Shown piece by piece: positions 15,402 to 22,784 of a DNA stretch of 23,998 bases. Below the pieces are notes generated by a model. That model had not been told where the DNA came from. It did not search any database and saw only the letters and a list, made by a program, of their open reading frames with translations. A program made the translations under genes and the position numbers. Numbering within the stretch: the first letter of the stretch is position 1; the number at the start of each line of letters is the position of its first letter. The stretch is from contig CAKQXI010000024.1 of assembly GCA_934281565.1 (NCBI GenBank), forward strand, positions 1 to 23,998, given 5' to 3'. Source of the DNA: an uncultured Prevotella sp. GTDB taxonomy: Bacteria; Bacteroidota; Bacteroidia; Bacteroidales; Bacteroidaceae.

Positions 15402-16587
15402 GAACGATTGGACAAACAAACTCAGAGAACGGTTAGCAGACTATCAAGAGCCTGTCAAGCATGATTTGTGGGTGAATATTGAACAATCGCTCAACAAAAA
15501 GCCTGCTGTGTATACAGTTCACTTCCGTCGTATCTCTATTGCTGCGGCGTTGGCGGCACTGGTGGTTGGCGGTACTTATCTATATTTTAATCCGTCAGAA
15601 CAAGAGGCTACTTTTGCTCCTATTAAAAGATATTCCGTACAGGCTCCAACAATGGAATCTCAAGAGAACCCACAGGCTGCACAGGTCTTGGCCTCAGCGA
15701 TAAAGGCAGTCTTCCACGATGGAACTAATAAGAAGGAAGAAACAGAAAGAATGCTGGATTGTGAACTTGCTTTAGCTTCTATTCCAGAAGTTACCAATAC
15801 TTCTGTGAAAGAATCCCAGGATGAGCAAGCAATTTCTAAAGAAGAACCTATTTCTCATAGTACAAGAACAATATATGATGCATCTCCTTATAGTTATAAA
15901 GAGAAATCCCATGATAGCAAGTGGAGTGTCAAAGTATATGGGGAAAATGGCTTTATACATAATAGCGTTTCTTCCAATAATGCTTCATATCCTATGTATA
16001 GTAGTGTTCCAGCTCCTTTTGATGGTTCTGTTACTACTACTGATTTGATGGAAGTTAAGAAGTTCTTCGTTCTTGCTGGTAAAGAAACAAAGAAAACGGC
16101 AAAGCATCATCAACCGTTGTCAATGGGAGTGCAAGTTGGATTTCGTTTAAAGTCTAACTTGACACTTGCTACCGGTGTGGTTTATACAAGGGCTAACTCT
16201 GAATTCTATGAAGAAGATGGTGGGGGACAGTCTACTACATTCCAGACTCTTCATTACATAGGCATTCCGCTTAATGTTATCTATGATGTATGGGGTACTC
16301 AGAGATTTCATACTTATGTAACCGTTGGAGGTGAGGGAGATGTCAATGTGAAAATTCATACGGAAAAAGATGGAATGAAAATAGAGGGAAAGAATGATCG
16401 TATGCAATGGTCTGCCAATACTTCTGTTGGTGTTCAGTATGATATATTGCCTCAGTTGGGTATATATGTTGAGCCTGGTGTTAAGTATTATTTCAACAAT
16501 GGCAGTATCGTGGAAAATACGTTTAAAGATAAGAAATTAAATTTCAATTTCCAGTTTGGTTTGCGTTGGAATGTTGGGAAAGAGTAA
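15394..16587 (+). CDS. Putative anti-sigma-like head / membrane helix / outer-membrane 8-strand beta-barrel fusion
   Basis: Encodes 397 aa. Residues 1-45 are charged and helical (NDWTNKLRERLADYQEP, then HDLWVNIEQSL). A single hydrophobic helix spans about 47-65 (ISIAAALAALVVGGTYLYF). A low-complexity Ser/Glu/Thr linker runs to about 175. Then come eight alternating segments typical of OM strands: 177-187, 243-252, 256-271, 285-299 (HYIGIPLNVIYDV), 305-321, 337-351, 355-367 and 381-394. The C-terminal part resembles PorT/OmpX-type barrels. The head before the helix is 46 residues, too long and charged for a normal signal peptide. The start overlaps the sigma-factor gene by 8 bases. A role as membrane-bound regulator of that sigma factor is inferred from coupling and topology, not shown. 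The alternative is an OM protein with an unusual signal anchor. Confidence 0.82.
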   Translation: MNKNDWTNKLRERLADYQEPVKHDLWVNIEQSLNKKPAVYTVHFRRISIAAALAALVVGGTYLYFNPSEQEATFAPIKRYSVQAPTMESQENPQAAQVLASAIKAVFHDGTNKKEETERMLDCELALASIPEVTNTSVKESQDEQAISKEEPISHSTRTIYDASPYSYKEKSHDSKWSVKVYGENGFIHNSVSSNNASYPMYSSVPAPFDGSVTTTDLMEVKKFFVLAGKETKKTAKHHQPLSMGVQVGFRLKSNLTLATGVVYTRANSEFYEEDGGGQSTTFQTLHYIGIPLNVIYDVWGTQRFHTYVTVGGEGDVNVKIHTEKDGMKIEGKNDRMQWSANTSVGVQYDILPQLGIYVEPGVKYYFNNGSIVENTFKDKKLNFNFQFGLRWNVGKE

Positions 16588-16640
16588 TTCTTTTTATCAA
16601 AGGAAGTCTGGTTGGGCTATGCTGGTATAGGAATATTATA

Positions 16641-16682
16641 AACAAAAAATCGAGAAACTCTATCATTAAAGTTTCTCGATTT
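16641..16682 (-). terminator. Terminator downstream of tRNA-Cys
   Basis: A perfect 13-bp stem, aaatcgagaaact (16647-16659) and agtttctcgattt (16670-16682), has a 10-base loop. On the minus strand it is followed by TTTTTTG (complement of 16643-16649). It starts 2 bases after the tRNA 3' end. On the plus strand the T run is short, so use by the barrel gene is less certain. Confidence 0.85.
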
Positions 16683-16684
16683 AG

Positions 16685-16755
16685 AGGTGTCTAGCGGAGT
16701 CGAACCGCTCTACACGGTTTTGCAGACCGTTACCTAACCGCTCGGTTAAGACACC
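16685..16755 (-). tRNA. tRNA-Cys (anticodon GCA)
   Basis: The minus strand folds into a full cloverleaf of 71 bases. The acceptor stem is GGTGTCT / AGACACC with discriminator T. The D arm is ACC-GAGCGGTTA-GGT, the anticodon arm ACGGT-CTGCAAA-ACCGT with anticodon GCA, and the T arm AGCGG-TTCGACT-CCGCT. No CCA is encoded, so the 3' end needs RNase processing and CCA addition. A consensus promoter lies about 26 bases upstream and a terminator immediately downstream. Confidence 0.97.
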
Positions 16756-16787
16756 AACTTTGTGCTTTCATTTCTGAATTGCGGTTG

Positions 16788-16819
16788 CAAAGGTACTACT
16801 TTTATTTGATTTCACCAAA
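16788..16819 (-). promoter_or_regulatory. Consensus promoter of tRNA-Cys
   Basis: On the minus strand TTTG (16819-16816), 20 bases, then TACCTTTG (16795-16788) fully match the Bacteroidales consensus. Transcription should start near 16781, about 26 bases before the mature 5' end. Its -33 half overlaps the 3' end of the Cys-rich small protein gene. Confidence 0.85.
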
Positions 16820-16990
16820 TTTTTTCGTAACTTTTTTCTGATTATTTTTGCATTTGTCATAAAAAGCACAACCAGAGCATCTATAATCAGTGCAAATCTT
16901 GTTTTTTTTGATGGTTTGGTAAATGTGAAAGGCGACATACGCTATGCATGTCGCCAATATGAAACCTATTATAATATACTGGATAGTCAA
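16802..16990 (-). CDS. Small Cys-rich membrane protein (FeoB-associated-like)
   Basis: Encodes 62 aa. One membrane helix (about 4-25, QYIIIGFILATCIAYVAFHIY) is followed by Lys-rich residues. Next comes the cluster C33-x4-C38-x2-C41-x5-C47 (ICTDYRCSGCAFYDKC), then a Lys-rich tail. The layout resembles the small FeoB-associated Cys-rich membrane proteins, but no feoB gene is nearby and the match is by pattern only. The likely start is TTG; no ATG lies between it and an in-frame TAG 12 codons upstream. It begins 28 bases after the preceding small membrane protein gene, so it is probably the third gene of that unit. Confidence 0.6.
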   Translation of the reverse strand: MTIQYIIIGFILATCIAYVAFHIYQTIKKNKICTDYRCSGCAFYDKCKNNQKKVTKKFGEIK

Positions 16991-17018
16991 CTCTTTATGT
17001 GAAGTTTGTTTATCCGTA

Positions 17019-17240
17019 TTATCCTACGGCATTGTAACCGTTGGTGGAGTTCTTACGCATGATGTCACGGATATTCATTTCCTTGAAGCCATCGGCACGA
17101 TGCTCGTTCTCCAACAATTCTTCCTCTTCCACATCTTTCTCAGAACGAGTAAAGGTGAAAGCCTTGTACTTAAATTCAGCGATAGCCCAACCTATGATTG
17201 CTACCACAAATAATGCGATAAATCCAATTAATGCGTTCAT
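17019..17240 (-). CDS. Small membrane protein with charged tail
   Basis: Encodes 73 aa. One membrane helix occupies about 3-21 (ALIGFIALFVVAIIGWAIA). A cytoplasmic-type charged tail follows, with an acidic run (EKDVEEEELLENEHRADG) and a basic segment (RDIMRKNS). I do not recognise the family. It follows the acidic-tailed protein gene by 11 bases and precedes the Cys-rich gene, so an operon of three is likely. The ATG is at 17238-17240. Confidence 0.72.
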   Translation of the reverse strand: MNALIGFIALFVVAIIGWAIAEFKYKAFTFTRSEKDVEEEELLENEHRADGFKEMNIRDIMRKNSTNGYNAVG

Positions 17241-17251
17241 ATCTATTTATT

Positions 17252-18073
17252 TTAATATTCATCGTCTTCGGCTACATCCTCTGCATCGTCAAGACCAAGG
17301 TTCTCAGGGTCTTCAAATGTAGTGCGGTAGCTTTCTTCTGTTAACTTATCGTCATCGAATGCATCGTCATCTTCGTCAGGGTCATTGTAATGATCCTCAA
17401 TCTCTGGTGCATCTTCATCGTCGTCTTCCTCCTCATTGTCACGAAGTTCGTCCTCACGGTCAAGCTCATCCTCGTCATTGAAGCGCATACGAACTTTTTC
17501 TACTTCTGGTTTTTCCTTGGCGAAAATAGCTTCTATCCATGTACCCTTAGGAATTTCCAAGACCTCGAAGCCATCGTCTACTTTCTTCTCATACAAGCCA
17601 CCTGGTTTGTGGAGACGGTCTTTAGGAAGAGTAGTGGTACTAATGTCAAAACCACTCTCGATAATATCTTGGATGCTCTGAGGAAGACTTTCCCAACCGC
17701 CACCAAAGTTACGGTCAAGAACCTCTATAAGTTTAGTTGCACTAATGTGGTGAATATTTTCGTAAGTAAGGTCGGTAACACGCATGATAGGACGCTTCTT
17801 GATAGCATATTTGACATTGGCATCCTCAATGCGTAGAATTCCCACTTTGAAACCACGCATAACATATTTTTCAATAACCTCAGGCTTATCTATTTTAATT
17901 TCTTCGATTTCGAAGGCACTTCGAATAATGTCGAGGTAACGGCGTTGGTTGTCTTTTAAGTCAGCATCTTTTTCCGCAGCTTCCCAAAGACGAAAAATGT
18001 CATTCTCTTGTATGTCCCAGACACTGCTCTTGGTCAATGTCTTGAGGTTTAAAGTCTTTTCTTTTTTCATCAT
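17252..18073 (-). CDS. Conserved hypothetical protein with long acidic C-terminal tail
   Basis: Encodes 273 aa (or 272 if the second of two adjacent Met codons is used). Residues 1-190 look globular and alpha/beta: SSVWDIQENDIFRLWEAAEK, a repeated RG-x-K/KR-x-I pattern (MRGFKVGILRIED, KKRPIMRVTD), and a segment rich in Ile/Leu (SATKLIEVLDRNFGGGWESL). The final ~75 residues are dominated by Asp and Glu (for example DELRDNEEEDDDEDAPEIED). It has no signal peptide or membrane helix, so it is cytosolic. I do not know its function; acidic tails of this kind often mimic nucleic acid or bind basic proteins. A full consensus promoter precedes it. Confidence 0.82.
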   Translation of the reverse strand: MMKKEKTLNLKTLTKSSVWDIQENDIFRLWEAAEKDADLKDNQRRYLDIIRSAFEIEEIKIDKPEVIEKYVMRGFKVGILRIEDANVKYAIKKRPIMRVTDLTYENIHHISATKLIEVLDRNFGGGWESLPQSIQDIIESGFDISTTTLPKDRLHKPGGLYEKKVDDGFEVLEIPKGTWIEAIFAKEKPEVEKVRMRFNDEDELDREDELRDNEEEDDDEDAPEIEDHYNDPDEDDDAFDDDKLTEESYRTTFEDPENLGLDDAEDVAEDDEY

Positions 18074-18090
18074 AGTTTTATTTTCGCTTG

Positions 18091-18122
18091 CAAAAGTAAA
18101 TACTTAATTTTAAATATCCAAA
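18091..18122 (-). promoter_or_regulatory. Consensus promoter of the acidic-tailed protein operon
   Basis: On the minus strand TTTG (18122-18119), 20 bases, then TACTTTTG (18098-18091) match the consensus completely. The predicted leader is short, about 11 bases before the first ATG. It lies back to back with the rarA promoter. Confidence 0.85.
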
Positions 18123-18158
18123 TTTTCCGTATGATTTTTATAAAAATGTATTCTTTTT

Positions 18159-18189
18159 ATTGGGGTTTCATTTTTTTTGATTACCTTTG
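18159..18189 (+). promoter_or_regulatory. Promoter of rarA, very close to the start codon
   Basis: ATTG (18159-18162, three of four bases of TTTG), 19 bases, then TACCTTTG (18182-18189) followed by CAC. The rarA ATG is only 8 bases past the -7 element, so the transcript would begin about 2-5 bases before the ATG. Confidence 0.7.
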
Positions 18190-18197
18190 CACATACT

Positions 18198-19472
18198 ATG
18201 AGTGAACCTTTAGCTGAAAGAATGAGACCTCGCACGCTTGCTGACTATGTTGGTCAGAAGCATTTAGTGGGTGAGGGTGCCGTGCTGCGCAAAATGATTG
18301 ATGCAGGGCGTATATCCTCTTTTATACTCTGGGGACCTCCTGGAGTAGGTAAGACTACGCTTGCACAGATTGTGGCGCAGACCTTGCAGGTGCCTTTCTT
18401 TACCTTGAGTGCCGTGACAAGTGGTGTCAAGGATGTTCGGGAAGTTATAGAGCGTGCCAAGAATGGACGCTTTTTCAATACGACTTCACCTATTTTATTT
18501 ATAGATGAGATACATCGTTTCTCAAAAAGTCAACAAGATTCCTTGTTAGGTGCTGTTGAGAAAGGCATTGTGACATTGATAGGTGCTACAACCGAGAACC
18601 CTTCGTTTGAGGTAATTCGTCCACTACTTTCTCGTTGCCAACTATATGTACTGAAGTCGCTTGGTAAGGAAGACTTGGAAGAATTGCTCCATCGTGCCAT
18701 CACACAAGACTTGGAGTTGCGGGAAAAGCATATCGAACTGAAAGAAACAGGTGCCATGATGCGCTTCAGTGGTGGAGATGCACGTAAGTTACTGAATATA
18801 TTGGAACTGGTGGTGGAATCTTCCAACTCTGATGATATTGTTATTACGGATACGATGGTGGAAGAACAGTTGCAACAGAACCCTTTGGCTTACGATAAAC
18901 AAGGGGATATGCACTATGACATCATCTCAGCTTTCATTAAAAGTATTCGTGGCAGTGATCCTGATGCTGCACTTTATTGGATGGCTCGTATGATTGAGGG
19001 AGGTGAGGACCCTCAGTTTATTGCCCGCCGTTTGGTAATCAGTGCCAGTGAGGATATAGGATTAGCCAATCCTAATGCCCTGTTGCTTGCCAATGCTGCT
19101 TTTGATACGGTGATGAAGATAGGTTGGCCTGAGGCTCGCATAGCTTTGGCTGAGGCTGTGGTATACCTTGCCACAAGCCCGAAAAGCAACAGTGCTTATC
19201 TTGGTATAGATGCTGCATTGGCTGCTGTTCGTAAGACAGGTAATTTGCCTGTTCCCTTGCATATTCGAAATGCACCTACCAAGTTGATGGCAGAGTTAGG
19301 ATACCACGATGGTTATAAGTATCCGCATGACTATCCTGGGCATTTTACGGAGCAACAGTATTTGCCTGATGATCTTAGGGATGCTCGTTTCTGGCATGCA
19401 CAACATTCACCTTCTGAGGAAAGACTATATAGCTGGATGGTGAACTGCTGGGGCAATCGTTTCAAAGAGTAG
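18198..19472 (+). CDS. rarA: Replication-associated recombination protein A (AAA+ ATPase)
   Basis: Encodes 424 aa of the RarA/MgsA/WRNIP1 family, clamp-loader-like ATPases acting at stalled forks. It opens MSEPLAERMRPRTLADYVGQ, where PLAxRMRP is conserved in the family. Walker A is GPPGVGKT (46-53), Walker B FIDEIHRF (101-108), and sensor 1 lies in GATTENPSFE. The RarA C-terminal region follows, with HYDIISAFIKSIRGSDPDAA, WMARMIEGGEDPQFIARR and ISASEDIGLANP. The frame is open to a TTG at 18177, but that codon precedes the promoter's -7 element; ATG 18198 is the start. TRIC and GHL10 genes follow after 50 and 57 bases. Confidence 0.96.
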   Translation: MSEPLAERMRPRTLADYVGQKHLVGEGAVLRKMIDAGRISSFILWGPPGVGKTTLAQIVAQTLQVPFFTLSAVTSGVKDVREVIERAKNGRFFNTTSPILFIDEIHRFSKSQQDSLLGAVEKGIVTLIGATTENPSFEVIRPLLSRCQLYVLKSLGKEDLEELLHRAITQDLELREKHIELKETGAMMRFSGGDARKLLNILELVVESSNSDDIVITDTMVEEQLQQNPLAYDKQGDMHYDIISAFIKSIRGSDPDAALYWMARMIEGGEDPQFIARRLVISASEDIGLANPNALLLANAAFDTVMKIGWPEARIALAEAVVYLATSPKSNSAYLGIDAALAAVRKTGNLPVPLHIRNAPTKLMAELGYHDGYKYPHDYPGHFTEQQYLPDDLRDARFWHAQHSPSEERLYSWMVNCWGNRFKE

Positions 19473-19522
19473 GCAAGTCCTTTTCACAATATTATATTTA
19501 ACGTTCAAACTAACTATAGAAA

Positions 19523-20164
19523 ATGATTTATTATGACCATGATCCAGAATTCGTGATAACGCTTCAGCGTGTGATAGAGTTTATAGGTACCTTTGCCTTT
19601 GCCATATCGGGTATTCGTTTGGCAGCTTCGAAGCATTACGACTGGTTTGGCGGTTTTGTGTGTGGCATCGCTGTGGCGATAGGTGGTGGTACCATTCGTG
19701 ATGTTATGTTAGGCGTTCGTCCATTCTGGATGCTTAGCCCCATTTACTTGATTTGTACATTCATGGCACAAGCGGTGGTTATTGTCTGTCATAACTATTT
19801 GAAGCGATTGGACAATACTTGGTTCTTGTTTGATACTTTAGGGTTGGCTTTGTTTAATATCGCAGGTATCCAGAAGACATTGGATTGTGGTTTCCCATTT
19901 TGGGTAGCTATCATCATGGGCTGTATCACGGGTGCCGCAGGTGGTGTTATTCGTGATGTATTGCTCAATGTGGAGCCAGTCATTTTCCGAAAGGAGATTT
20001 ATGCGATGGCTTGTGTCGTCGGTGGATTGGCTTATTGGGGATTGTCGTCGCTGGGTGTCAGCTTATATATTACAGTCGTAGTGGCATTCCTTATGGTGTG
20101 CGTCATTCGCTTCTTGGCGGTGAAATACCACATATCATTACCTAAATTGAGGGATGAGGATTAG
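19523..20164 (+). CDS. TRIC-type cation channel family protein (YadS/UPF0126)
   Basis: Encodes 213 aa, an integral inner-membrane protein with about seven hydrophobic segments. The two-fold internal repeat of the family is clear: FAFAISGIRLA with GGGTIRDVMLGVRPFW in the first half, and LALFNIAGIQKTL with GAAGGVIRDVLLNVEPVI in the second. Prokaryotic TRIC relatives form trimeric potassium-permeable channels; the substrate of this one is inferred from family. It lies between rarA and a secreted glycosidase-like gene, probably on one transcript, with no evident functional link. Confidence 0.9.
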   Translation: MIYYDHDPEFVITLQRVIEFIGTFAFAISGIRLAASKHYDWFGGFVCGIAVAIGGGTIRDVMLGVRPFWMLSPIYLICTFMAQAVVIVCHNYLKRLDNTWFLFDTLGLALFNIAGIQKTLDCGFPFWVAIIMGCITGAAGGVIRDVLLNVEPVIFRKEIYAMACVVGGLAYWGLSSLGVSLYITVVVAFLMVCVIRFLAVKYHISLPKLRDED

Positions 20165-20221
20165 GAAGCATTTATATATGATATAATACTTAGCAGTGTA
20201 GAATAAATTATAGAAGAGAAT

Positions 20222-21712
20222 ATGAAAAGACAACTACTCATCTTTTGCTTTGCCTTGTTGACTGTGTTTTCGATACAGGCACAGAACAAGCGCGAGTTTC
20301 GTGGCGCATGGATACAGTGCGTGAACAGGCAGTTTGTCGGTAAGAGTACGAAACAGATACAGACGATGCTTACCCAGCAATTGGATGAACTGCAAAAGGA
20401 TGGCGTCAATGCCATCATCTTTCAGGTACGTGCAGAATGTGATGCCTTGTATGAAAGTAAGCTGGAACCATGGAGCAAGTTCTTGACAGGTGTGCAAGGA
20501 AAGGCACCTTCACCTTATTGGGATCCTCTCCAATGGATGGTTGAAGAGTGTCATAAACGTGGTATGGAACTCCATGCTTGGATTAATCCTTATCGTGTTA
20601 AGCATGGTACTACACAGGTTTCAGATTTGGCTCTGAATCATGTTGCTATTAAGCGTCCTGAACTTTGTTTTGCTTATGACAATCTCATTGTCATGAATCC
20701 GGGTATTCAACAGTCTGCCGACTATATTTGCAAGATTGCTACCGATATAGTCAGTCGTTATGATATTGATGGTTTTCATATTGACGATTACTTTTATCCT
20801 TATCCTGTTCCAGGCAAGGAAATTCCTGATCAGGAGCTTTTTCAACTACAATCCAGAGGCTTTCAAAATATAGGTGATTGGCGTCGTAACAATGTGAACC
20901 GTTTTATCAAGCAATTAGGCGAAACCATTCATCGAGTCAAACCTTGGGTGAAGTTTGGCGTTTCACCTTTTGGTATTTATCGTAACAAGCGAAGTGACCT
21001 AAGTGGTTCTGATACAAACGGCTTGCAGAATTATGATGATCTCTATGCCGATGTCCTGCTTTGGGTGAATAGTGGATGGATAGACTACTGTGTGCCTCAA
21101 CTTTATTGGGAGATAGGCAACCGCGCTGCCGATTACAAGACTTTGATAACTTGGTGGAATAGAAATGCAGTCTATCGTCCTTTATATATAGGTGAAGACG
21201 TAGAGCGTACTGCCAAGCATCCAGACCCAAACAATCCACGTAGTAACCAGTTGCCTGCCAAGCATCATTTGCATCAGCAGTGTGCCAATGTAAAAGGAAC
21301 AGTGCTATGGTATGCCCAGACGGCTGCTGAAAATGTTGGGAATATAGGACACACGCTTCGTGATTATTATTGGAAATATCCAGCACTTCCTCCTTTGATG
21401 CCATTTTTGGATAATAAAAATCCAAAGCCAGTGAAAAGCTTGAAGTTTAGGTGGACAGAGATAGGACCAATACTTTTTTGGAAAGCTCCCCGTGGGAAGA
21501 AATGGGGTGACAAGACCAATCGCTATGTAATTTATCGTTTCGATGAGGGAGAGGCGATTGATCTGAATGATGTTTCCAAGATATTAAAAATAAGTTGCGA
21601 TACTTTTATCAAATTGCCATACGTAAGAGGTCAGAAGTTTACCTATGTAGTTACTGCACTTGACAGAGTAGGTAACGAGAGTAAGGGACAAAAGAAAACC
21701 GTTGAGCTATAA
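20222..21712 (+). CDS. Secreted GHL10-type glycoside hydrolase-like protein (DUF187, family 10 glycosylhydrolase-like)
   Basis: Encodes 496 aa. The signal peptide (about 1-20, MKRQLLIFCFALLTVFSIQA) has no lipobox Cys. The GHL10 (alpha/beta)8 domain spans about 25-380: FRGAWIQCVNRQF, AIIFQVRAECDALY, GMELHAWINPYRV, then DIDGFHIDDYFYPYP with likely acidic active-site residues, KFGVSPFGIYRN, and IDYCVPQLYWEIG. The last ~90 residues form an FN3-like beta domain (VKSLKFRWTEIGPILFWKAP to the end). Relatives act on cell-wall or surface polysaccharides; the substrate is unknown. The stop codon lies in the loop of its own terminator hairpin. Confidence 0.92.
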   Translation: MKRQLLIFCFALLTVFSIQAQNKREFRGAWIQCVNRQFVGKSTKQIQTMLTQQLDELQKDGVNAIIFQVRAECDALYESKLEPWSKFLTGVQGKAPSPYWDPLQWMVEECHKRGMELHAWINPYRVKHGTTQVSDLALNHVAIKRPELCFAYDNLIVMNPGIQQSADYICKIATDIVSRYDIDGFHIDDYFYPYPVPGKEIPDQELFQLQSRGFQNIGDWRRNNVNRFIKQLGETIHRVKPWVKFGVSPFGIYRNKRSDLSGSDTNGLQNYDDLYADVLLWVNSGWIDYCVPQLYWEIGNRAADYKTLITWWNRNAVYRPLYIGEDVERTAKHPDPNNPRSNQLPAKHHLHQQCANVKGTVLWYAQTAAENVGNIGHTLRDYYWKYPALPPLMPFLDNKNPKPVKSLKFRWTEIGPILFWKAPRGKKWGDKTNRYVIYRFDEGEAIDLNDVSKILKISCDTFIKLPYVRGQKFTYVVTALDRVGNESKGQKKTVEL

Positions 21713-21724
21713 AAGCTCAACGGT
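21698..21724. terminator. Bidirectional terminator overlapping a stop codon
   Basis: An 11-bp perfect stem, accgttgagct (21698-21708) and agctcaacggt (21714-21724), has a 5-base loop. The loop, with the first base of the right arm side, holds the TAA of the GHL10 gene. T-rich tracts follow on both sides, and the convergent gene ends at 21726. Confidence 0.8.
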
Positions 21725-21725
21725 A

Positions 21726-22166
21726 TTATTTTAACAAATCATCGAGAAAGTTATCTAAATCATGGTCAAGACCTTCCATTAGGTCACCTCCTACGATGAT
21801 AGTATCGTCATCAGCAAGATAAAGCTCACCTAAGTTTTCCTTGTCGTCATCTTCCAAGACAAAGCTATATGGCTTTAGGATATTGAGATTGTCGGCAATG
21901 TGAGTGTTTTTGCGTAATGTGTCACGGAGAAGTTTCGCCACCTCATTATAAAAGTTCTCATCCTTGTTCTCAATCCATTGTTCCACTACGCATCGGGTTA
22001 TTTCTTGGTCTTCATCATCGAAAGCAAGGAGTTCACCGCTGTCTTGCGAAACACGTACATGGATATCGGTCAGCATAGAGGTTTCTTCTTCTGATGCTGG
22101 AAATTTCTGGGCGACCTTTTTGAGGAAACGCTCAATCTGTTGGATGGTTTGTTCTTTAATCTCCAT
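21726..22166 (-). CDS. Conserved acidic hypothetical protein
   Basis: Encodes 146 aa, starting MEIKEQTIQQIERFLKKVAQ. It is acidic and soluble, with no signal peptide or membrane helix. Features are an N-terminal amphipathic helix, a beta segment (DIHVRVSQDSGELLAFDDED), a helical middle (VVEQWIENKDENFYNEVAKLL), and an Asp-rich end (GGDLMEGLDHDLDNFLDDLLK). I do not recognise the family. The frame is open to a TTG at 22223, but that codon lies inside the -7 element of its promoter, so the ATG at 22166 is used. It is divergent from rseC and convergent with the GHL10 gene. Confidence 0.8.
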   Translation of the reverse strand: MEIKEQTIQQIERFLKKVAQKFPASEEETSMLTDIHVRVSQDSGELLAFDDEDQEITRCVVEQWIENKDENFYNEVAKLLRDTLRKNTHIADNLNILKPYSFVLEDDDKENLGELYLADDDTIIVGGDLMEGLDHDLDNFLDDLLK

Positions 22167-22220
22167 TTCTTCAGTATTAAGGGGGAATGAAGCCGACTGA
22201 CTTCTTCCTTGATTTTGTCG

Positions 22221-22252
22221 CAAAGGTATATATTTTTTTTGTTTCTAACAAG
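22221..22252 (-). promoter_or_regulatory. Promoter of the acidic hypothetical gene
   Basis: On the minus strand CTTG (22252-22249, three of four bases of TTTG), 20 bases, then TACCTTTG (22228-22221). The predicted leader is about 48 bases. It is back to back with the rseC promoter. Confidence 0.7.
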
Positions 22253-22277
22253 AAAATCCCTAAAAAATCTTCGTTTT

Positions 22278-22309
22278 ATTGGTCGTTTATGAATAATATA
22301 TTATCTTTG
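22278..22309 (+). promoter_or_regulatory. Promoter of the rseC-rnf operon
   Basis: ATTG (22278-22281), 20 bases, then TATCTTTG (22302-22309) followed by CA. The start of transcription near 22315 would leave a leader of about 18 bases before the rseC ATG. No further promoter is visible between rseC and rnfB, so this one probably drives the rnf genes. Confidence 0.75.
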
Positions 22310-22332
22310 CAAGGAAAATTTAGGTTAGCGAC

Positions 22333-22743
22333 ATGAGTAATAAGATAAAACATTCGGGTATTGTCGACTCCGTGGAGAAAGATTGTGTATGTGTTCGCAT
22401 CGTCCAGTCTTCTGCTTGCAGTGCGTGTAAGGTAGCTGCTCATTGCAATGCCTCTGAAACTAAGGAGAAGTTGGTTTTTGTGTATGTCGACAATGCTTTT
22501 GACTATCATGTGGGGGATACCGTGGTAGTTGCCACAGATACATCTATAGGATTTTGGGCAAGTTTCTATGGTTATCTATTACCGTTAATCCTTATGGTGG
22601 CAACATTAATTATCGTGATGCTGGTAACTAAATCAGAGGGAATGGCTGCCCTTTCTGCCATAGGGATACTTATACCTTATTATATAGGGCTTTATTTGTT
22701 GAGGAACCGAATGAGCCAAAAACTTCGGTTTGAATTGATGTAA
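22333..22743 (+). CDS. rseC: RseC/MucC-family membrane protein, first gene of the rnf operon
   Basis: Encodes 136 aa. The N-terminal domain has a cysteine cluster C29-x2-C32-x5-C38 (ACSACKVAAHC) plus C18 and C20, typical of RseC. A beta-rich segment follows (KLVFVYVDNAFDYHVGDTVVV). Two membrane helices lie at about 74-98 and 102-121. RseC is named as a modulator of sigma-E in E. coli and is part of the Rsx/Rnf SoxR-reducing system. In Bacteroidota it regularly precedes rnfB, as here (41-base gap), so a role in Rnf assembly or redox maintenance is more likely than sigma-E control. Confidence 0.9.
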   Translation: MSNKIKHSGIVDSVEKDCVCVRIVQSSACSACKVAAHCNASETKEKLVFVYVDNAFDYHVGDTVVVATDTSIGFWASFYGYLLPLILMVATLIIVMLVTKSEGMAALSAIGILIPYYIGLYLLRNRMSQKLRFELM

Positions 22744-22784
22744 TGATATAAAAGCGAACTAATAATGTTTAATATACAAAGATT

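Noticed and set aside
18177..18197. Upstream TTG start for rarA, adding seven residues
   Set aside because: The TTG lies before the -7 element, so it would not be transcribed from that promoter, and family conservation starts after the ATG.
20937..21425. 162-codon open frame on the minus strand inside the GHL10 gene
   Set aside because: It is antisense to a well-supported gene and its His/Tyr-rich composition is typical of a shadow frame.
22167..22223. N-terminal extension of the acidic hypothetical protein to a TTG
   Set aside because: The extension overlaps the -7 element of the gene's own promoter.
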